Of a stretch of DNA of 64,000 nucleotides, positions 53,412 to 63,106 are shown in pieces. The position numbers were made by a program, and so were the translations under genes. Position 1 is the stretch's first letter; every line of letters begins with the position of its first letter. The DNA is from Mucilaginibacter arboris (GTDB lineage Bacteria > Bacteroidota > Bacteroidia > Sphingobacteriales > Sphingobacteriaceae): assembly GCF_009754915.1 (NCBI RefSeq), contig NZ_WPIK01000004.1, positions 124,001 through 188,000 of the forward strand, read 5' to 3'. The notes beneath the pieces are model-generated. The model worked only from the letters and a program-made list of their open reading frames with translations, was not told where the DNA came from and searched no databases.

Positions 53412-54329
53412 TTGAAGCTGAATGATCTGAAAAAAGTATTGCTTGTTGTTGCCGGCCCAACTGCTGCAGGCAAAACAGCCTTAGCTATTCAGCTGGCCAA
53501 ATATTTTAAAACAGAAATATTATCAGCAGATTCGAGGCAGTTTTATAAAGAAATGTCAATCGGCACAGCCAAGCCATCCGCAGAAGAATTGGCTGCTGTG
53601 CCGCATCATTTTATTGGTTCCCATTCTATTACAGACCGTTTTTCTGTTGCCGATTTTGAAAAAGCAGCACTTGAAAAATTAGCAGAACTTTATCAAAAAC
53701 ATGATGTTGCCATAATAGTTGGTGGTTCAGGTTTGTATTTGCAGGCTGTTGAGCAGGGATTTGATGAAATACCGGAGGCGGATTTACAGGAAAGGGAACG
53801 CTGGAACCAGCTTTACGAGCAACAAGGACTGGAATATTTACAACAGCAACTGAAAATCCTTGATCCGGAATATTATCAAAAGGTTGATGTACAGAATCCG
53901 CAGCGCATCATTCGTGCGCTGGAAGTATCATCTTCTACCGGAAAAACATTTTCTTCTTTTCTCACCAAAATAAAAAAAGAGCGTCCTTTTAAGATCATCA
54001 AAATTGGTATCAATCCAAACCGGAAAATTTTGTACGATATGATTAACCGCAGGGTTGATCTGATGGTAGAAAATGGTTTGATTGAAGAAGTAAAACAGCT
54101 TCTGCCCTATCAACATTTAAACGCTTTAAAAACAGTTGGCTATAAAGAACTTTTTGAAGCTTTTAACAATAATTTGCCGGTAAAAGAAGCATTAGAAAAG
54201 ATCAAACAGAATACCAGGCATTTTGCCAAACGGCAAATCACCTGGTTTAAAAAAGATGAGGAAATTAAATGGTTTGATTCGGCAGATGTAAAACCAGTTT
54301 TGGATTATATTTTACCTTTAATTGGATGA
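53412..54329 (+). CDS. miaA: tRNA dimethylallyltransferase
   Basis: A 305-residue MiaA. The P-loop is GPTAAGKTALAIQL; SADSRQFYKEMSIGTAKP and VGGSGLYLQAVEQG follow, and the C-terminal part has NTRHFAKRQITWFKKD. It prenylates A37 of tRNAs reading UNN codons. The start is TTG at 53412, because no ATG is placed upstream of the P-loop. A repeat copy in frame at 54181 is read as VKEA. It converges with the glycosyltransferase gene, 3 bases apart. Confidence 0.95.
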   Translation: MKLNDLKKVLLVVAGPTAAGKTALAIQLAKYFKTEILSADSRQFYKEMSIGTAKPSAEELAAVPHHFIGSHSITDRFSVADFEKAALEKLAELYQKHDVAIIVGGSGLYLQAVEQGFDEIPEADLQERERWNQLYEQQGLEYLQQQLKILDPEYYQKVDVQNPQRIIRALEVSSSTGKTFSSFLTKIKKERPFKIIKIGINPNRKILYDMINRRVDLMVENGLIEEVKQLLPYQHLNALKTVGYKELFEAFNNNLPVKEALEKIKQNTRHFAKRQITWFKKDEEIKWFDSADVKPVLDYILPLIG

Positions 54330-54332
54330 TTT

Positions 54333-55334
54333 TCAGTTTTCCGCTTCTTCGTAAAGCCGCTTATACTGCTCAACAACTTTTTCTTTAGAGAAGCGCTTGA
54401 CATTTTCAAAACCTTTTTCAATCAGCTTATTTCGTAAAGTTTCATTTTTGATTATTTCTGAAATTCCGTTTCGGATAGCAGTTGCATCAAACGGATTAAC
54501 CAGTAATGCTGCATCGCCGGCAATTTCAGGCATAGCAGAACAATTGGAAGTAATTACCGGCAAACCACAAGCATTTGCTTCCAAAATTGGCATGCCAAAA
54601 CCTTCTATGGTAGAAACAAAAGTTAATAAATCTGCATTTGCATATTCCTGATATAAAGCTTGTTCTGTTAAATTTAATTTGTTTATAAAGTCTATTTTAA
54701 ACTTTTCTAATATGGTTTTTTGTAGTTCGCTTAACTCTCCAACAATAATTAAAGTACAAGGAATACCAGCAATGGCTTCTGCCAAACGATCAATATTTTT
54801 GTTAAAAGCTGTACCAATTTGTAAAATACGGGGCAGATCAGCATTAAATTTCCGATCAGGTACCGGTTGATAAGTAGCTGAAATAAAATCAGGAATAACA
54901 TTTATTTTCTTTGGATCAACAGCAACATAACTTAACAAATCAGTTTTGGTAGCTTCGGAAATAACGGTAACCTGATGCGCAAATTTTACCGGTAACGTAA
55001 TCCAAAACCACTTTAAAATGCTTCTTTTAATGCCTTTATTTTGGTGCATAAAAGCCAAGTCGTGAATGGTTAAAATGCGGTAATTAAAACAGGCACCCAA
55101 AATTGTATAATGCACATCCCCGGTTACATGCACAATTTGATGCCGTAAACGAAGCATCGCGAGTATGTTGATGATACGATTGAAAAAGGAATTGCTGAAC
55201 CGCGGAAGAATGAACTTGTTTATTTTACAAGATGGATTGGGGGAAGATATAAGTTGATCAAAGATAAACTCAATACTATATGTTAACGGAAATTGCTTGC
55301 GATAAATCAGGGTGATATGTTTTTTATATCGCAT
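54333..55334 (-). CDS. GT4-family glycosyltransferase
   Basis: A 333-residue GT-B enzyme. The C-terminal domain has LLTFVSTIEGFGMPILEANA and a later PEIAGDAALLVNPFDATAI. The N-terminal part is shorter than in the 49471 enzyme. It opens the minus-strand polysaccharide cluster, and lies at the downstream end of the gene run that starts at 64 kb, after a 96-base gap. A copy of the dispersed repeat (55018) is read as IKRSI. Confidence 0.85.
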   Translation of the reverse strand: MRYKKHITLIYRKQFPLTYSIEFIFDQLISSPNPSCKINKFILPRFSNSFFNRIINILAMLRLRHQIVHVTGDVHYTILGACFNYRILTIHDLAFMHQNKGIKRSILKWFWITLPVKFAHQVTVISEATKTDLLSYVAVDPKKINVIPDFISATYQPVPDRKFNADLPRILQIGTAFNKNIDRLAEAIAGIPCTLIIVGELSELQKTILEKFKIDFINKLNLTEQALYQEYANADLLTFVSTIEGFGMPILEANACGLPVITSNCSAMPEIAGDAALLVNPFDATAIRNGISEIIKNETLRNKLIEKGFENVKRFSKEKVVEQYKRLYEEAEN

Positions 55335-55430
55335 ATTCCATTACATACCTAATTTGATATGATAAAAGAAGCATTGACTTCTACAAAATATAATTTTTAT
55401 AGCCTTTAGTTAAACATAATCCTTAATGAT

Positions 55431-57383
55431 TTATCTAACTTTAGATATACAATCCAACTCCTCAAAAACAGAATTTTTACTTTTAAATTCATGCACAATT
55501 TGTTTCATTACTTTCACAACTTGTAAATCGTCATTGTTTTTGGCATGATTTATTAAATCATAAATCTGACTTTCAATTTCATTAAATAAATACTCCCTTA
55601 CTTTTCCGATCATGATTTTTTCATGATGGGTAGGCATCGTATTCTCGTTATCATTCAATAACTCTTCAAACAATTTCTCACCCGGCCTTAAACCCGTATA
55701 TTCAATTTTTATATCCTGGTTAGGAATTAACCCGGCTAACCGTATCATCCGTTTGGCCAATTCAATAATTTTTACAGATTTGCCCATATCAAAAATGTAA
55801 ATCTCACCACCATTGCCCATACAACCTGCTTCCAAAACTAACCTGCAAGCTTCAGGAATGGTCATAAAATAACGCGTTATTTCCGGATGTGTTACCGTAA
55901 CCGGTCCGCCCTTTTCTATTTGTTCTTTAAACCTGGGTATAACTGAACCGTTTGAACCCAATACATTTCCAAAACGTGTAGTAATAAACCTGGTAACAGG
56001 CCTAGTTTGGTTTAATTTACTTAAACCATTGTTAAAATGGAAATCTTTACTGCTAATTGACTTATTTAATGATTGCACATAAATTTCGGCAATTCTTTTT
56101 GATGCACCCATTACGTTCGTAGGGTTTACTGCCTTATCTGTAGAGATCATTACAAACTTTTGCACCCCATGTTTTACAGAAAGGTCTGCTATGGTTTTGG
56201 TACCTAGTACATTTGTTTTTATAGCTTCGGAAGCATTGTCTTCCATTAAAGGAACATGCTTATAAGCGGCAGCATGATATACGTAATGAGGCTTGTAAGT
56301 TTCAAATAGATGCCGCATCCTATTTTCATCCTTTACATCACCAACAAAGGCATGAAAGTTTGTATTAGCATGTTTGTCTTCAATTTCAAGGTACATATGG
56401 TGCAAGGCAGTTTCAGATTGATCACACATGATAATTAACCCTATGTCAAATTTCAATAATTGCCTCACTATTTCACTACCAATAGAACCGGCTGCACCCG
56501 TAATTAATATCCTTTTTCCTTTCAATTCATTTTGGATACTGGTTATATCAATTTGAATGGCTTTTCTGTTTAAAAGGTCTTCTATATTAATTTTCTGGAT
56601 CTGCGTTGGCTGTAACTTTCCGCTTGGCCATACATTGTGTGGTGGAATATTTAATACTTTGATATCGTTTTCCAGACAAATATCCACGATCTTGTTTTTT
56701 CGTTCAAGCGGTATGGTATAAGACGCAAAAATAATTTCATCCAGTTCATGCCCTTCAATCAGTGGCAATAAATCATTAGCATCTAAGATTTTAATGCCAT
56801 CAATGGTCTTTCCTACCTTTCTCTGGTCATCATCCACAAACGCTATAATATTTTTGTTAACCTTATAATCATGGTCAAACGTTCTTTTTGCAGCTACACC
56901 AGCTTGCCCTGCACCATAAATAATAACCCTTATCTTATCTAATTTCAGGTTTTTGATATATAAAAAAAAATATTTTACCAGAATCCTGTAGGTAACCATC
57001 AATAAAAAGCATAGCAAAGCATTAATAATCAATATACTGTTGGAAATAAAAGGCTGCTTAGTTGTTGCTACTGAAAACATGTTCAGAATAAAAAATGCAC
57101 CATTGCTAATTAATACGGCAAATAAAATCCTAAAAGAATCCTGCGCACTGGTATATCTGATAATTCCCGAATAGGTTTTTGCAGCAAAAAAAACGATGGT
57201 GCTTATAACGGAGATAATTAAGACATTTTGGCTAAACTGTATATAGTTCAGGGCTGATAAATCAAAATTATATTTAATTAGATAAGCACCTGTCATTGAC
57301 AGTAAGCCAATCAATAAATCGAGCGTGAAAATTATCCAGCGGGGGACTATATTGATTTGGTTGAACAAAGCAGATGAATTCAT
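55431..57383 (-). CDS. Membrane nucleotide-sugar 4,6-dehydratase (WbpM/FlaA1/CapD type)
   Basis: A 650-residue protein. Four membrane segments at the N-terminus (residues about 15-130) are followed by a Rossmann fold (YGAGQAGVAAKRTF) and the catalytic SDR domain (ITGAAGSIGSEIVRQL, AAYKHVPLMEDNASEA, VMISTDKAVNPTNVMGASKR). The catalytic tyrosine is replaced by Met, as in WbpM, where it is MxxxK. WbpM converts UDP-GlcNAc to a 4-keto-6-deoxy sugar, the first step toward D-QuiNAc or D-FucNAc. It is the last cluster gene in Pseudomonas O-antigen loci, and here it is also near the downstream end of the run. Confidence 0.92.
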   Translation of the reverse strand: MNSSALFNQINIVPRWIIFTLDLLIGLLSMTGAYLIKYNFDLSALNYIQFSQNVLIISVISTIVFFAAKTYSGIIRYTSAQDSFRILFAVLISNGAFFILNMFSVATTKQPFISNSILIINALLCFLLMVTYRILVKYFFLYIKNLKLDKIRVIIYGAGQAGVAAKRTFDHDYKVNKNIIAFVDDDQRKVGKTIDGIKILDANDLLPLIEGHELDEIIFASYTIPLERKNKIVDICLENDIKVLNIPPHNVWPSGKLQPTQIQKINIEDLLNRKAIQIDITSIQNELKGKRILITGAAGSIGSEIVRQLLKFDIGLIIMCDQSETALHHMYLEIEDKHANTNFHAFVGDVKDENRMRHLFETYKPHYVYHAAAYKHVPLMEDNASEAIKTNVLGTKTIADLSVKHGVQKFVMISTDKAVNPTNVMGASKRIAEIYVQSLNKSISSKDFHFNNGLSKLNQTRPVTRFITTRFGNVLGSNGSVIPRFKEQIEKGGPVTVTHPEITRYFMTIPEACRLVLEAGCMGNGGEIYIFDMGKSVKIIELAKRMIRLAGLIPNQDIKIEYTGLRPGEKLFEELLNDNENTMPTHHEKIMIGKVREYLFNEIESQIYDLINHAKNNDDLQVVKVMKQIVHEFKSKNSVFEELDCISKVR

Positions 57384-57579
57384 GTCAAATTGTTATGAAA
57401 AACTTCAATCAAGTACAAAATTAACCTTTACATTAAAAAGCAACAATACTTATAATAATTGTTCCTAAAAGTCCTCATTTAAACCTTATAAAAATTTTAT
57501 TAAATAAGGCGCAAATCACTTTTAAATAAAGTTAACAAAACTACCAATTGCATTTATATAATTATACGTAAAAGCTATA

Positions 57580-58551
57580 CTATTCTGTTACATTAAATAA
57601 TCTGCGCGGCCCTTCTATAATTAATCTGACCGAAATAAATATCATTGATATAATAAGCAACGATAAAAATAGGCCATAGTTGGACTTAGGTAAACAAATT
57701 ATTAGTAAAATATTCATTACCAGCTGTACAAGGGCATAAAACGAAGCAACCCATACGTGTGGAATTTTTCGTTCATTAACTAAAAACTGGTAAAAGTGAC
57801 TTCGATGGGCTTCAAAAATATTTTCTTTCCTAATCAGCCGAAATGCAATAGTAGTAACCGCATCTAATCCGTATAATAAAAGCAGGACAATATAGCTTAG
57901 ATTTTCTGTCTTAATAATCAACTGCAATAAAAAGAAAAGAATAATAAAAGCCAGGCTTACGCTGCCTACATCTCCGGCAAAGCATTTAGCTTTTGTTCTG
58001 AAATTAAAAAAGTTAAAAACCAGTACTGCTAAAATTGCTGTTAGCAAAAAGCCAGGATCTGTAAATTTAGCTACTGAGGCGTTTATATAATATAGTGTAG
58101 CTAATGCTACCAAACCGTACCCTCCGGTAATACCGTTTATACCATCCATAAAATTAATGGCGTTGATGGTACCAATTACAAAGATGAAAGATAGAGCAAT
58201 CCAATAAACCGGGAGCATAAACAACCCGGTCTGGTAAAACAGTAACGCTACAGCTGCTAAGTGAAACAGGATACGAACTTTGCTGCTTAGTTCCTGAATA
58301 TCATCCATAAAGCTTATAAAACTGATAAGCAGTAATCCGAGCAAAAAATAAGGATAGGTTAAGCCAGCATATAACGAATAGACAAGAAGTGCAAATGCAA
58401 AAATAACTCCTCCTCCCCGTATAGTTACCTTTGTATGCGAACTGCGGTGGTTAGGCTTATCAATGATGTTATAATGATTTGCTATTTTAAAATATAGCAA
58501 TTCTGCTGAAAACAGAATAATTGTACTGATAATAACAATAGGTAAAAGCAT
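57580..58551 (-). CDS. Undecaprenyl-phosphate sugar-1-phosphate transferase (WbpL/WecA type)
   Basis: A 323-residue multi-pass membrane protein of the MraY/WecA family. Signatures are NIIDKPNHRSSHTKVTIRGG near the N-terminus, SFMDDIQELSSKVRI and FMDGINGITGGYG. The AEAHRSHFYQ-like loop (FEAHRSHFYQFLVN) is present. It attaches a sugar-phosphate to the lipid carrier that starts glycan assembly. The neighbouring 58555 gene likely supplies the sugar nucleotide. Confidence 0.9.
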   Translation of the reverse strand: MLLPIVIISTIILFSAELLYFKIANHYNIIDKPNHRSSHTKVTIRGGGVIFAFALLVYSLYAGLTYPYFLLGLLLISFISFMDDIQELSSKVRILFHLAAVALLFYQTGLFMLPVYWIALSFIFVIGTINAINFMDGINGITGGYGLVALATLYYINASVAKFTDPGFLLTAILAVLVFNFFNFRTKAKCFAGDVGSVSLAFIILFFLLQLIIKTENLSYIVLLLLYGLDAVTTIAFRLIRKENIFEAHRSHFYQFLVNERKIPHVWVASFYALVQLVMNILLIICLPKSNYGLFLSLLIISMIFISVRLIIEGPRRLFNVTE

Positions 58552-58554
58552 AAG

Positions 58555-59457
58555 TTATACTTTGCTAAAAGAAGCAGCCGTTTTCTGTAAACCTTCTTTT
58601 GCAGTTAATGGTAATTCTTTCTGGATTGCTGCTTTTATTTTAGTGTTGCTAACGATGTAACTTTCTGTTAGTTTTCCTAATCTTTCAGTAGTTAAAGGAA
58701 GATGGAGAACGTCACCAATCTTTGCAAAGAAGGCAATTAAATTTGTTGGTATATTCCACAGATGTGGTTTTCTATTTAACGAAGCCGCTAATATAGAAAC
58801 TACTTTGTTGGTAGAAAGCGCTTCATCATCTGCAACCTGGTAAATACCACTTTCGATGTCATCCCTTGAGATCAATTCTTTAATTATAAAGCATAAATTT
58901 TCTACGCTTAGAAATGAACGTTTATTTTGAAATCCTGCTAATGGATAAGGAATACCTTTTTTTACAACCTGATAAAGCAAATTTAAATTTCCTTTATTCC
59001 CTGGGCCATGGATCATGCAAGGGCGAAGGATATAATAAGATTTACCTTCGGGAAGTGGCTGGTTTTGGATATATTGTTCAGCCATAAGCTTTGATTTGCC
59101 ATAATCTGTTTTAGGATTTGGAACAACATCTTCAGTCAATACTTGAACTGCCATATCAGCGGCAGCTTTAACAGAACTTACAAAAATGAACTTCTTTGCT
59201 TTAGAAGTCAAAAAAGCATTGTACAACTTTTTGGTGAGTTCGAAATTAACCTGGTAGTATTCTTCAGGATTTGAAGTTTTCTTTAAATCGTGGGCTTTAC
59301 CAGCAAGATGAATTATCATATATATATCATCAAGACTATTTTCCTTAACACCTTTTCTTAAATGCAAGGGAACAATTTTATTTTCTTGCGTATTAAAATA
59401 TGTTGACAAATTAGATCCTACAAATCCACTAACACCTGTTACAAGAACTTTATTCAT
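58555..59457 (-). CDS. NAD-dependent nucleotide-sugar epimerase/reductase (WbpV/WbjF type)
   Basis: A 300-residue extended SDR. Cofactor motif VTGVSGFVGSNLST, then IIHLAGKAHD and the catalytic YGKSKLMAEQYI. It resembles the WbpV group, which reduces the 4-keto sugar product of WbpM to UDP-D-QuiNAc or UDP-D-FucNAc. It starts 8 bases before the preceding gene ends and is followed by the transferase 3 bases later. A repeat (58566), with one base changed, lies at its C-terminus, the only copy within the cluster. Confidence 0.85.
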   Translation of the reverse strand: MNKVLVTGVSGFVGSNLSTYFNTQENKIVPLHLRKGVKENSLDDIYMIIHLAGKAHDLKKTSNPEEYYQVNFELTKKLYNAFLTSKAKKFIFVSSVKAAADMAVQVLTEDVVPNPKTDYGKSKLMAEQYIQNQPLPEGKSYYILRPCMIHGPGNKGNLNLLYQVVKKGIPYPLAGFQNKRSFLSVENLCFIIKELISRDDIESGIYQVADDEALSTNKVVSILAASLNRKPHLWNIPTNLIAFFAKIGDVLHLPLTTERLGKLTESYIVSNTKIKAAIQKELPLTAKEGLQKTAASFSKV

Positions 59458-60661
59458 TTTTTAAAAAAATATCTTCTAATTTATCCACTAGTATTTCTCT
59501 TTCAAAATTAGATTCAAAATAAGCCCTTGCATTTTGTCCAATTTCATCTAACTCTGCAGTTGTTAAATTATAAAACTCAATAACTTTCTCAGCCAATAAT
59601 TTAGGGTTTTCACTTTCGCTAACTAATCCAGCCTTGGCTTCTTTAATTATTCTTCCCCCTTCTCCATCTAAAGAAGCTAATATTGGTTTGCCGCAGGCTA
59701 GATATGATTGTAGTTTCGATGGAATTGTCAGACTAAATATGTAATCTTTTTTTAAGCTAACCAATAAGCAATTGGCACAAGCAAAAAAATCTGGCATTTG
59801 CACAACAGGAAATTCTCCCATCAAAAAAAAACACTCTTGTAAGTCAAGTTCTACAATTCTTTTTTCCACAAACTCACGTTTTCTTCCATTACCTAAAATA
59901 ACCCATTTAATAGCTTTATTTTTTCCTTTTACTAATGCTGCTGCTGCTAAAATTGTCTCAAAATCTTGTGCTTCACCTATGTTACCGGCAAACATAATTT
60001 TAAAACCTTCGGGAAGCATTCTTATGTACTCAGGATGTGCTTTTTTTTTTTTAAATATCGCTTCGACAGAATTTGGATAAAAAATTATTTTCTCCGGATT
60101 TACACCCTGATTAAAAATAATTTCACGGAAAGCTTCTGATTGTATAAGTATTTTATCGCTTCTCTCATAAATCCAACGTGTAATTTTATCTAAGAAATTT
60201 ACGACAATCTTATTCTTTATGCCTCCCCCTGCGGTAACACTTTGAGGCCATAAATCCTGTACCCAAAAATATATAGAAGCCTTTTTTTTCCATTTTAACA
60301 GCAGAGCAGGAAACCCAACCGTTATTGGTGATGGCTCAAAAACAAATATTCTATCCACCTTACCAGGTAAAAAAAAAGCTTTTATTGAAGCAAATAATGC
60401 AAAAGATAAATAATTAATTATCAGTCTAACCTTACCTGCATTGCCTCTTGGAATTAATGAGCTTCTGTGTATTTTGATACCATTCCAAGTTTCAGACTGT
60501 TTGTTGAAAAATGAATAATTACTATAAAACCCACTTTTTCCATAGTTCGGCTTACCGGTTAATACCTCAACTATATGTCCTCGTTCTGAGAGTGCTAAAG
60601 CAAGGTCATTAATTCTAAAAGTTTCTGGCCAAAAATATTGTGTAACAATTAATATCCGCAT
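59450..60661 (-). CDS. Glycosyltransferase of the WbuB/WbjE type
   Basis: A 403-residue GT4 enzyme with MRILIVTQYFWPETFRINDL and the GKPNYGKSGFYSNY stretch that are typical of WbuB, a transferase for N-acetyl-L-fucosamine. In the C-terminal part LLVSLKKDYIFSLTIPSKLQ and YLACGKPILASLDGEGG are family hallmarks. It lies between the reductase (60669) and the epimerase (58555), in the same position as wbjE in Pseudomonas O11. Confidence 0.92.
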   Translation of the reverse strand: MRILIVTQYFWPETFRINDLALALSERGHIVEVLTGKPNYGKSGFYSNYSFFNKQSETWNGIKIHRSSLIPRGNAGKVRLIINYLSFALFASIKAFFLPGKVDRIFVFEPSPITVGFPALLLKWKKKASIYFWVQDLWPQSVTAGGGIKNKIVVNFLDKITRWIYERSDKILIQSEAFREIIFNQGVNPEKIIFYPNSVEAIFKKKKAHPEYIRMLPEGFKIMFAGNIGEAQDFETILAAAALVKGKNKAIKWVILGNGRKREFVEKRIVELDLQECFFLMGEFPVVQMPDFFACANCLLVSLKKDYIFSLTIPSKLQSYLACGKPILASLDGEGGRIIKEAKAGLVSESENPKLLAEKVIEFYNLTTAELDEIGQNARAYFESNFEREILVDKLEDIFLKNE

Positions 60662-60668
60662 TAATAAA

Positions 60669-61529
60669 TTATAAATTGTAAAGAGATGGATGTGTTTCTA
60701 TCCATAATTTCATTTCATCTATCATAAATTTATAATCTGGTATGGTATAAACAAAGCTTTGATCGGTTTTAATCAAGGATTTATCAACATGATAATCATT
60801 GAATTTATCTACTAATACGTTATCTCTTTTAAATGCATTTTTAAATAAAACCAGCAAATCATATTTATTTATCTTATAATTATTAACTAAATGATGAAGC
60901 CCTTTTACATTTTGTTCAATAGCAGCGACAATACCTTTAGCTAATTCAATGGTGGTAACACCTGTCCAATAAGCTTCTGAGTATCCTTTAATATTTCCTG
61001 ACTGTTGCATAAACCAATGAAATAGTCCAATTCCATCCTTTTTAAGTTCAGGGCCAATAATTGAAGTTCTAATTGTTAAATTATTTCCATAATTCAATTC
61101 ACCAAGAGCTTTTGTTTGCGAATAAAAACCATGTCCATCTTTAATACTATCTTCAGTATATCCGCCTTTCTTTCCATCAAACACACAATCCGTACTTATA
61201 TGAATTACTTTAAAACCAAGATTACTACCAACTTTAGCCAAGAAGTGCGGCAAATAGCTATTAAGCAAAATTGCTTTATCTGGATGCCTCTCTGCATTTT
61301 GATTTAGTATTCCAATACAATTAATTACGATACGGGGAAGTTCTTTTTTTATTACTTCTTCAAGTTTTACAAAGTCAGTAATATCCAATTGGTAATTTGG
61401 GACAAAGAAGTCTGTTCCTCGGGCAATATCAACAATACTATAAGATGTGTGTTCTTTTAAATAATAATAGATAACATGTCCCGCCATTCCTTTTGAGCCA
61501 ATTATCATTATCTTGCTTATTTGTTCCAT
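60669..61529 (-). CDS. RmlD-like nucleotide-sugar reductase (WbjC/FnlB/WbvR role)
   Basis: A 286-residue SDR: MIIGSKGMAGHVIYY, VINCIGILNQNAERHPDKA, VIHISTDCVFDGKKGGYTE and the catalytic YSQTKALGELNY. It lacks the C-terminal cupin domain of CapF/WbjC/FnlB, and its length is like RmlD or the V. cholerae WbvR. It probably reduces the 4-keto sugar made by the 63107 enzyme. The preceding gene ends 13 bases into it. Confidence 0.88.
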   Translation of the reverse strand: MEQISKIMIIGSKGMAGHVIYYYLKEHTSYSIVDIARGTDFFVPNYQLDITDFVKLEEVIKKELPRIVINCIGILNQNAERHPDKAILLNSYLPHFLAKVGSNLGFKVIHISTDCVFDGKKGGYTEDSIKDGHGFYSQTKALGELNYGNNLTIRTSIIGPELKKDGIGLFHWFMQQSGNIKGYSEAYWTGVTTIELAKGIVAAIEQNVKGLHHLVNNYKINKYDLLVLFKNAFKRDNVLVDKFNDYHVDKSLIKTDQSFVYTIPDYKFMIDEMKLWIETHPSLYNL

Positions 61530-62635
61530 GTAACCTTATTTATGATGGAAGTATAACTTTGAATTATTCTTACAATTCTATTGGATGTATTTTGTACCGT
61601 ATATTCAATGGGTAGTTCTATTTTTTCTAATTGCGTACCTTTTACTAAATTAATAGATTGTAAAATTTGCCCTTTGTTTATTCCGCCTAAAACTATTGAT
61701 CCAGTATCAATTGCTTCTGGACGTTCTGTGCTAGTTCTGATACTTATAGCTGGAAAATTCATCATTGCTGATTCTTCACTTATTGTCCCACTGTCAGACA
61801 AAACTATATAGGATTGCTTTTGCAGCATTACATAATCAAAAAAGCCTAAAGGCAATATATTTTTTATAAGTCGGTGAAATTTAATTTCTTTTTCTTTAAT
61901 CTTTTTTTGAGTACGTGGATGAGTGGAAAAAATGATTGGCATCTTATATGTTTCGGCAACAGCATTTAAGGCATCAACCAAAATATTGAAGTTATCTTTT
62001 AAGTCAAGATTTTCTTCCCGGTGTGCACTTACTACAATATATTTGCCATCTTGTAAACCCATCTTTTCTAATACACACGAATTTTGTATGTTATTTGTAT
62101 ATTTAATTAAAACTTCTTTTAGCGGTGAACCTATGACAAACACATGATCTTTTCTAAATCCCTCGCTTAATAAATATCTACGGCTATGTTCAGTATAGGC
62201 AAGGTTAATATCGCTAATATGATCTGATATTTTTCTATTAATTTCTTCGGGTACATTTTGATCAAAACATCTATTGCCCGCCTCCATATGAAAAATTGGA
62301 ATCTTCAATCTTTTAGCAGCAATTGTACTCAATACGCTATTAGTATCTCCTAATACAAGCAAGGCATCTGGCATCTCTGTTTGTAATACTTCGAATGATT
62401 TTGCAATTACATTACCAATAGTCTCCCCTAAATTACTTCCGGCAACATTTAAAAAATAATCAGGCTTTCTTAGCTCTAAATCTTCAAAGAATACTTCATT
62501 TAACTCGTAATCATAATTTTGTCCTGTATGTATTAAAATATGATTAAAAAACAAATCACATTTTTTAATACACTCAGCTAGTCTAATAATTTCTGGTCTT
62601 GTTCCAACTATTGTTGCTACTTTTAATTTCCTCAT
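61517..62635 (-). CDS. Non-hydrolysing UDP-sugar 2-epimerase (WbjD/FnlC/CapG type)
   Basis: A 372-residue WecB-family epimerase. VGTRPEIIRLAECIKKC at the N-terminus, LVLGDTNSVLSTIAAKRLKI, HMEAGNRCFDQNVPEEINRK and LSDSGTISEESAMMNFPAIS (donor site) are clear. It inverts C2 to give the final UDP-L-FucNAc or UDP-L-QuiNAc. The next gene (60669) starts inside its last 13 bases. Confidence 0.92.
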   Translation of the reverse strand: MRKLKVATIVGTRPEIIRLAECIKKCDLFFNHILIHTGQNYDYELNEVFFEDLELRKPDYFLNVAGSNLGETIGNVIAKSFEVLQTEMPDALLVLGDTNSVLSTIAAKRLKIPIFHMEAGNRCFDQNVPEEINRKISDHISDINLAYTEHSRRYLLSEGFRKDHVFVIGSPLKEVLIKYTNNIQNSCVLEKMGLQDGKYIVVSAHREENLDLKDNFNILVDALNAVAETYKMPIIFSTHPRTQKKIKEKEIKFHRLIKNILPLGFFDYVMLQKQSYIVLSDSGTISEESAMMNFPAISIRTSTERPEAIDTGSIVLGGINKGQILQSINLVKGTQLEKIELPIEYTVQNTSNRIVRIIQSYTSIINKVTWNK

Positions 62636-62660
62636 TTCTATTTTAAAGCTATATATGCTT

Positions 62661-63098
62661 TTACCATCTATACCAAAAATCTTTATTAAATTTAAAATTA
62701 TCGTTACTAGACTCTTCTACCGTTAGATTTGAAAATACCATCAATTTTGAATTAGTCTTGGTAGCCTTAATACCAGAAGCATAACCACCCGGAATATGTA
62801 AGATTTTATTTACTCCTTCTTCTAAGTTATATTCTTCATAGTCTAAATCAGTGGATGGACTATACCAGTCGTCAGGTTTAACAAATACAAGTTTAAAGGC
62901 ACCTTTTAAAACATAAAACCATTTATTTTCAATTTTATGCCCTTGCCATGCTCTTATATTATGCACATGTGAGTGTTCAATTAAATACATCCGTTTAATT
63001 GGGTACATGTTAAAATCATTGAAATAACTTAGTACTCCACGTTCATCCGTATGTTTATTACCTGTAATGAGTGTAATGTTGTTTATATTTTGTACCAT
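62661..63098 (-). CDS. Stand-alone cupin, WxcM/RmlC-like sugar epimerase
   Basis: A 145-residue cupin-fold protein: THKHTDERGVLSYFNDF-like start (ITGNKHTDERGVLSYFNDF), then the metal or substrate site NIRAWQGHKIENKWFYVLKG. The sequence resembles WxcM-like domains and sugar epimerases. It sits between the dehydratase (63107) and the 2-epimerase (61517). In CapF/FnlB the C-terminal cupin carries out C3 epimerisation, so this may be that activity on a separate polypeptide. Confidence 0.85.
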   Translation of the reverse strand: MVQNINNITLITGNKHTDERGVLSYFNDFNMYPIKRMYLIEHSHVHNIRAWQGHKIENKWFYVLKGAFKLVFVKPDDWYSPSTDLDYEEYNLEEGVNKILHIPGGYASGIKATKTNSKLMVFSNLTVEESSNDNFKFNKDFWYRW

Positions 63099-63106
63099 GT
63101 TTATTA

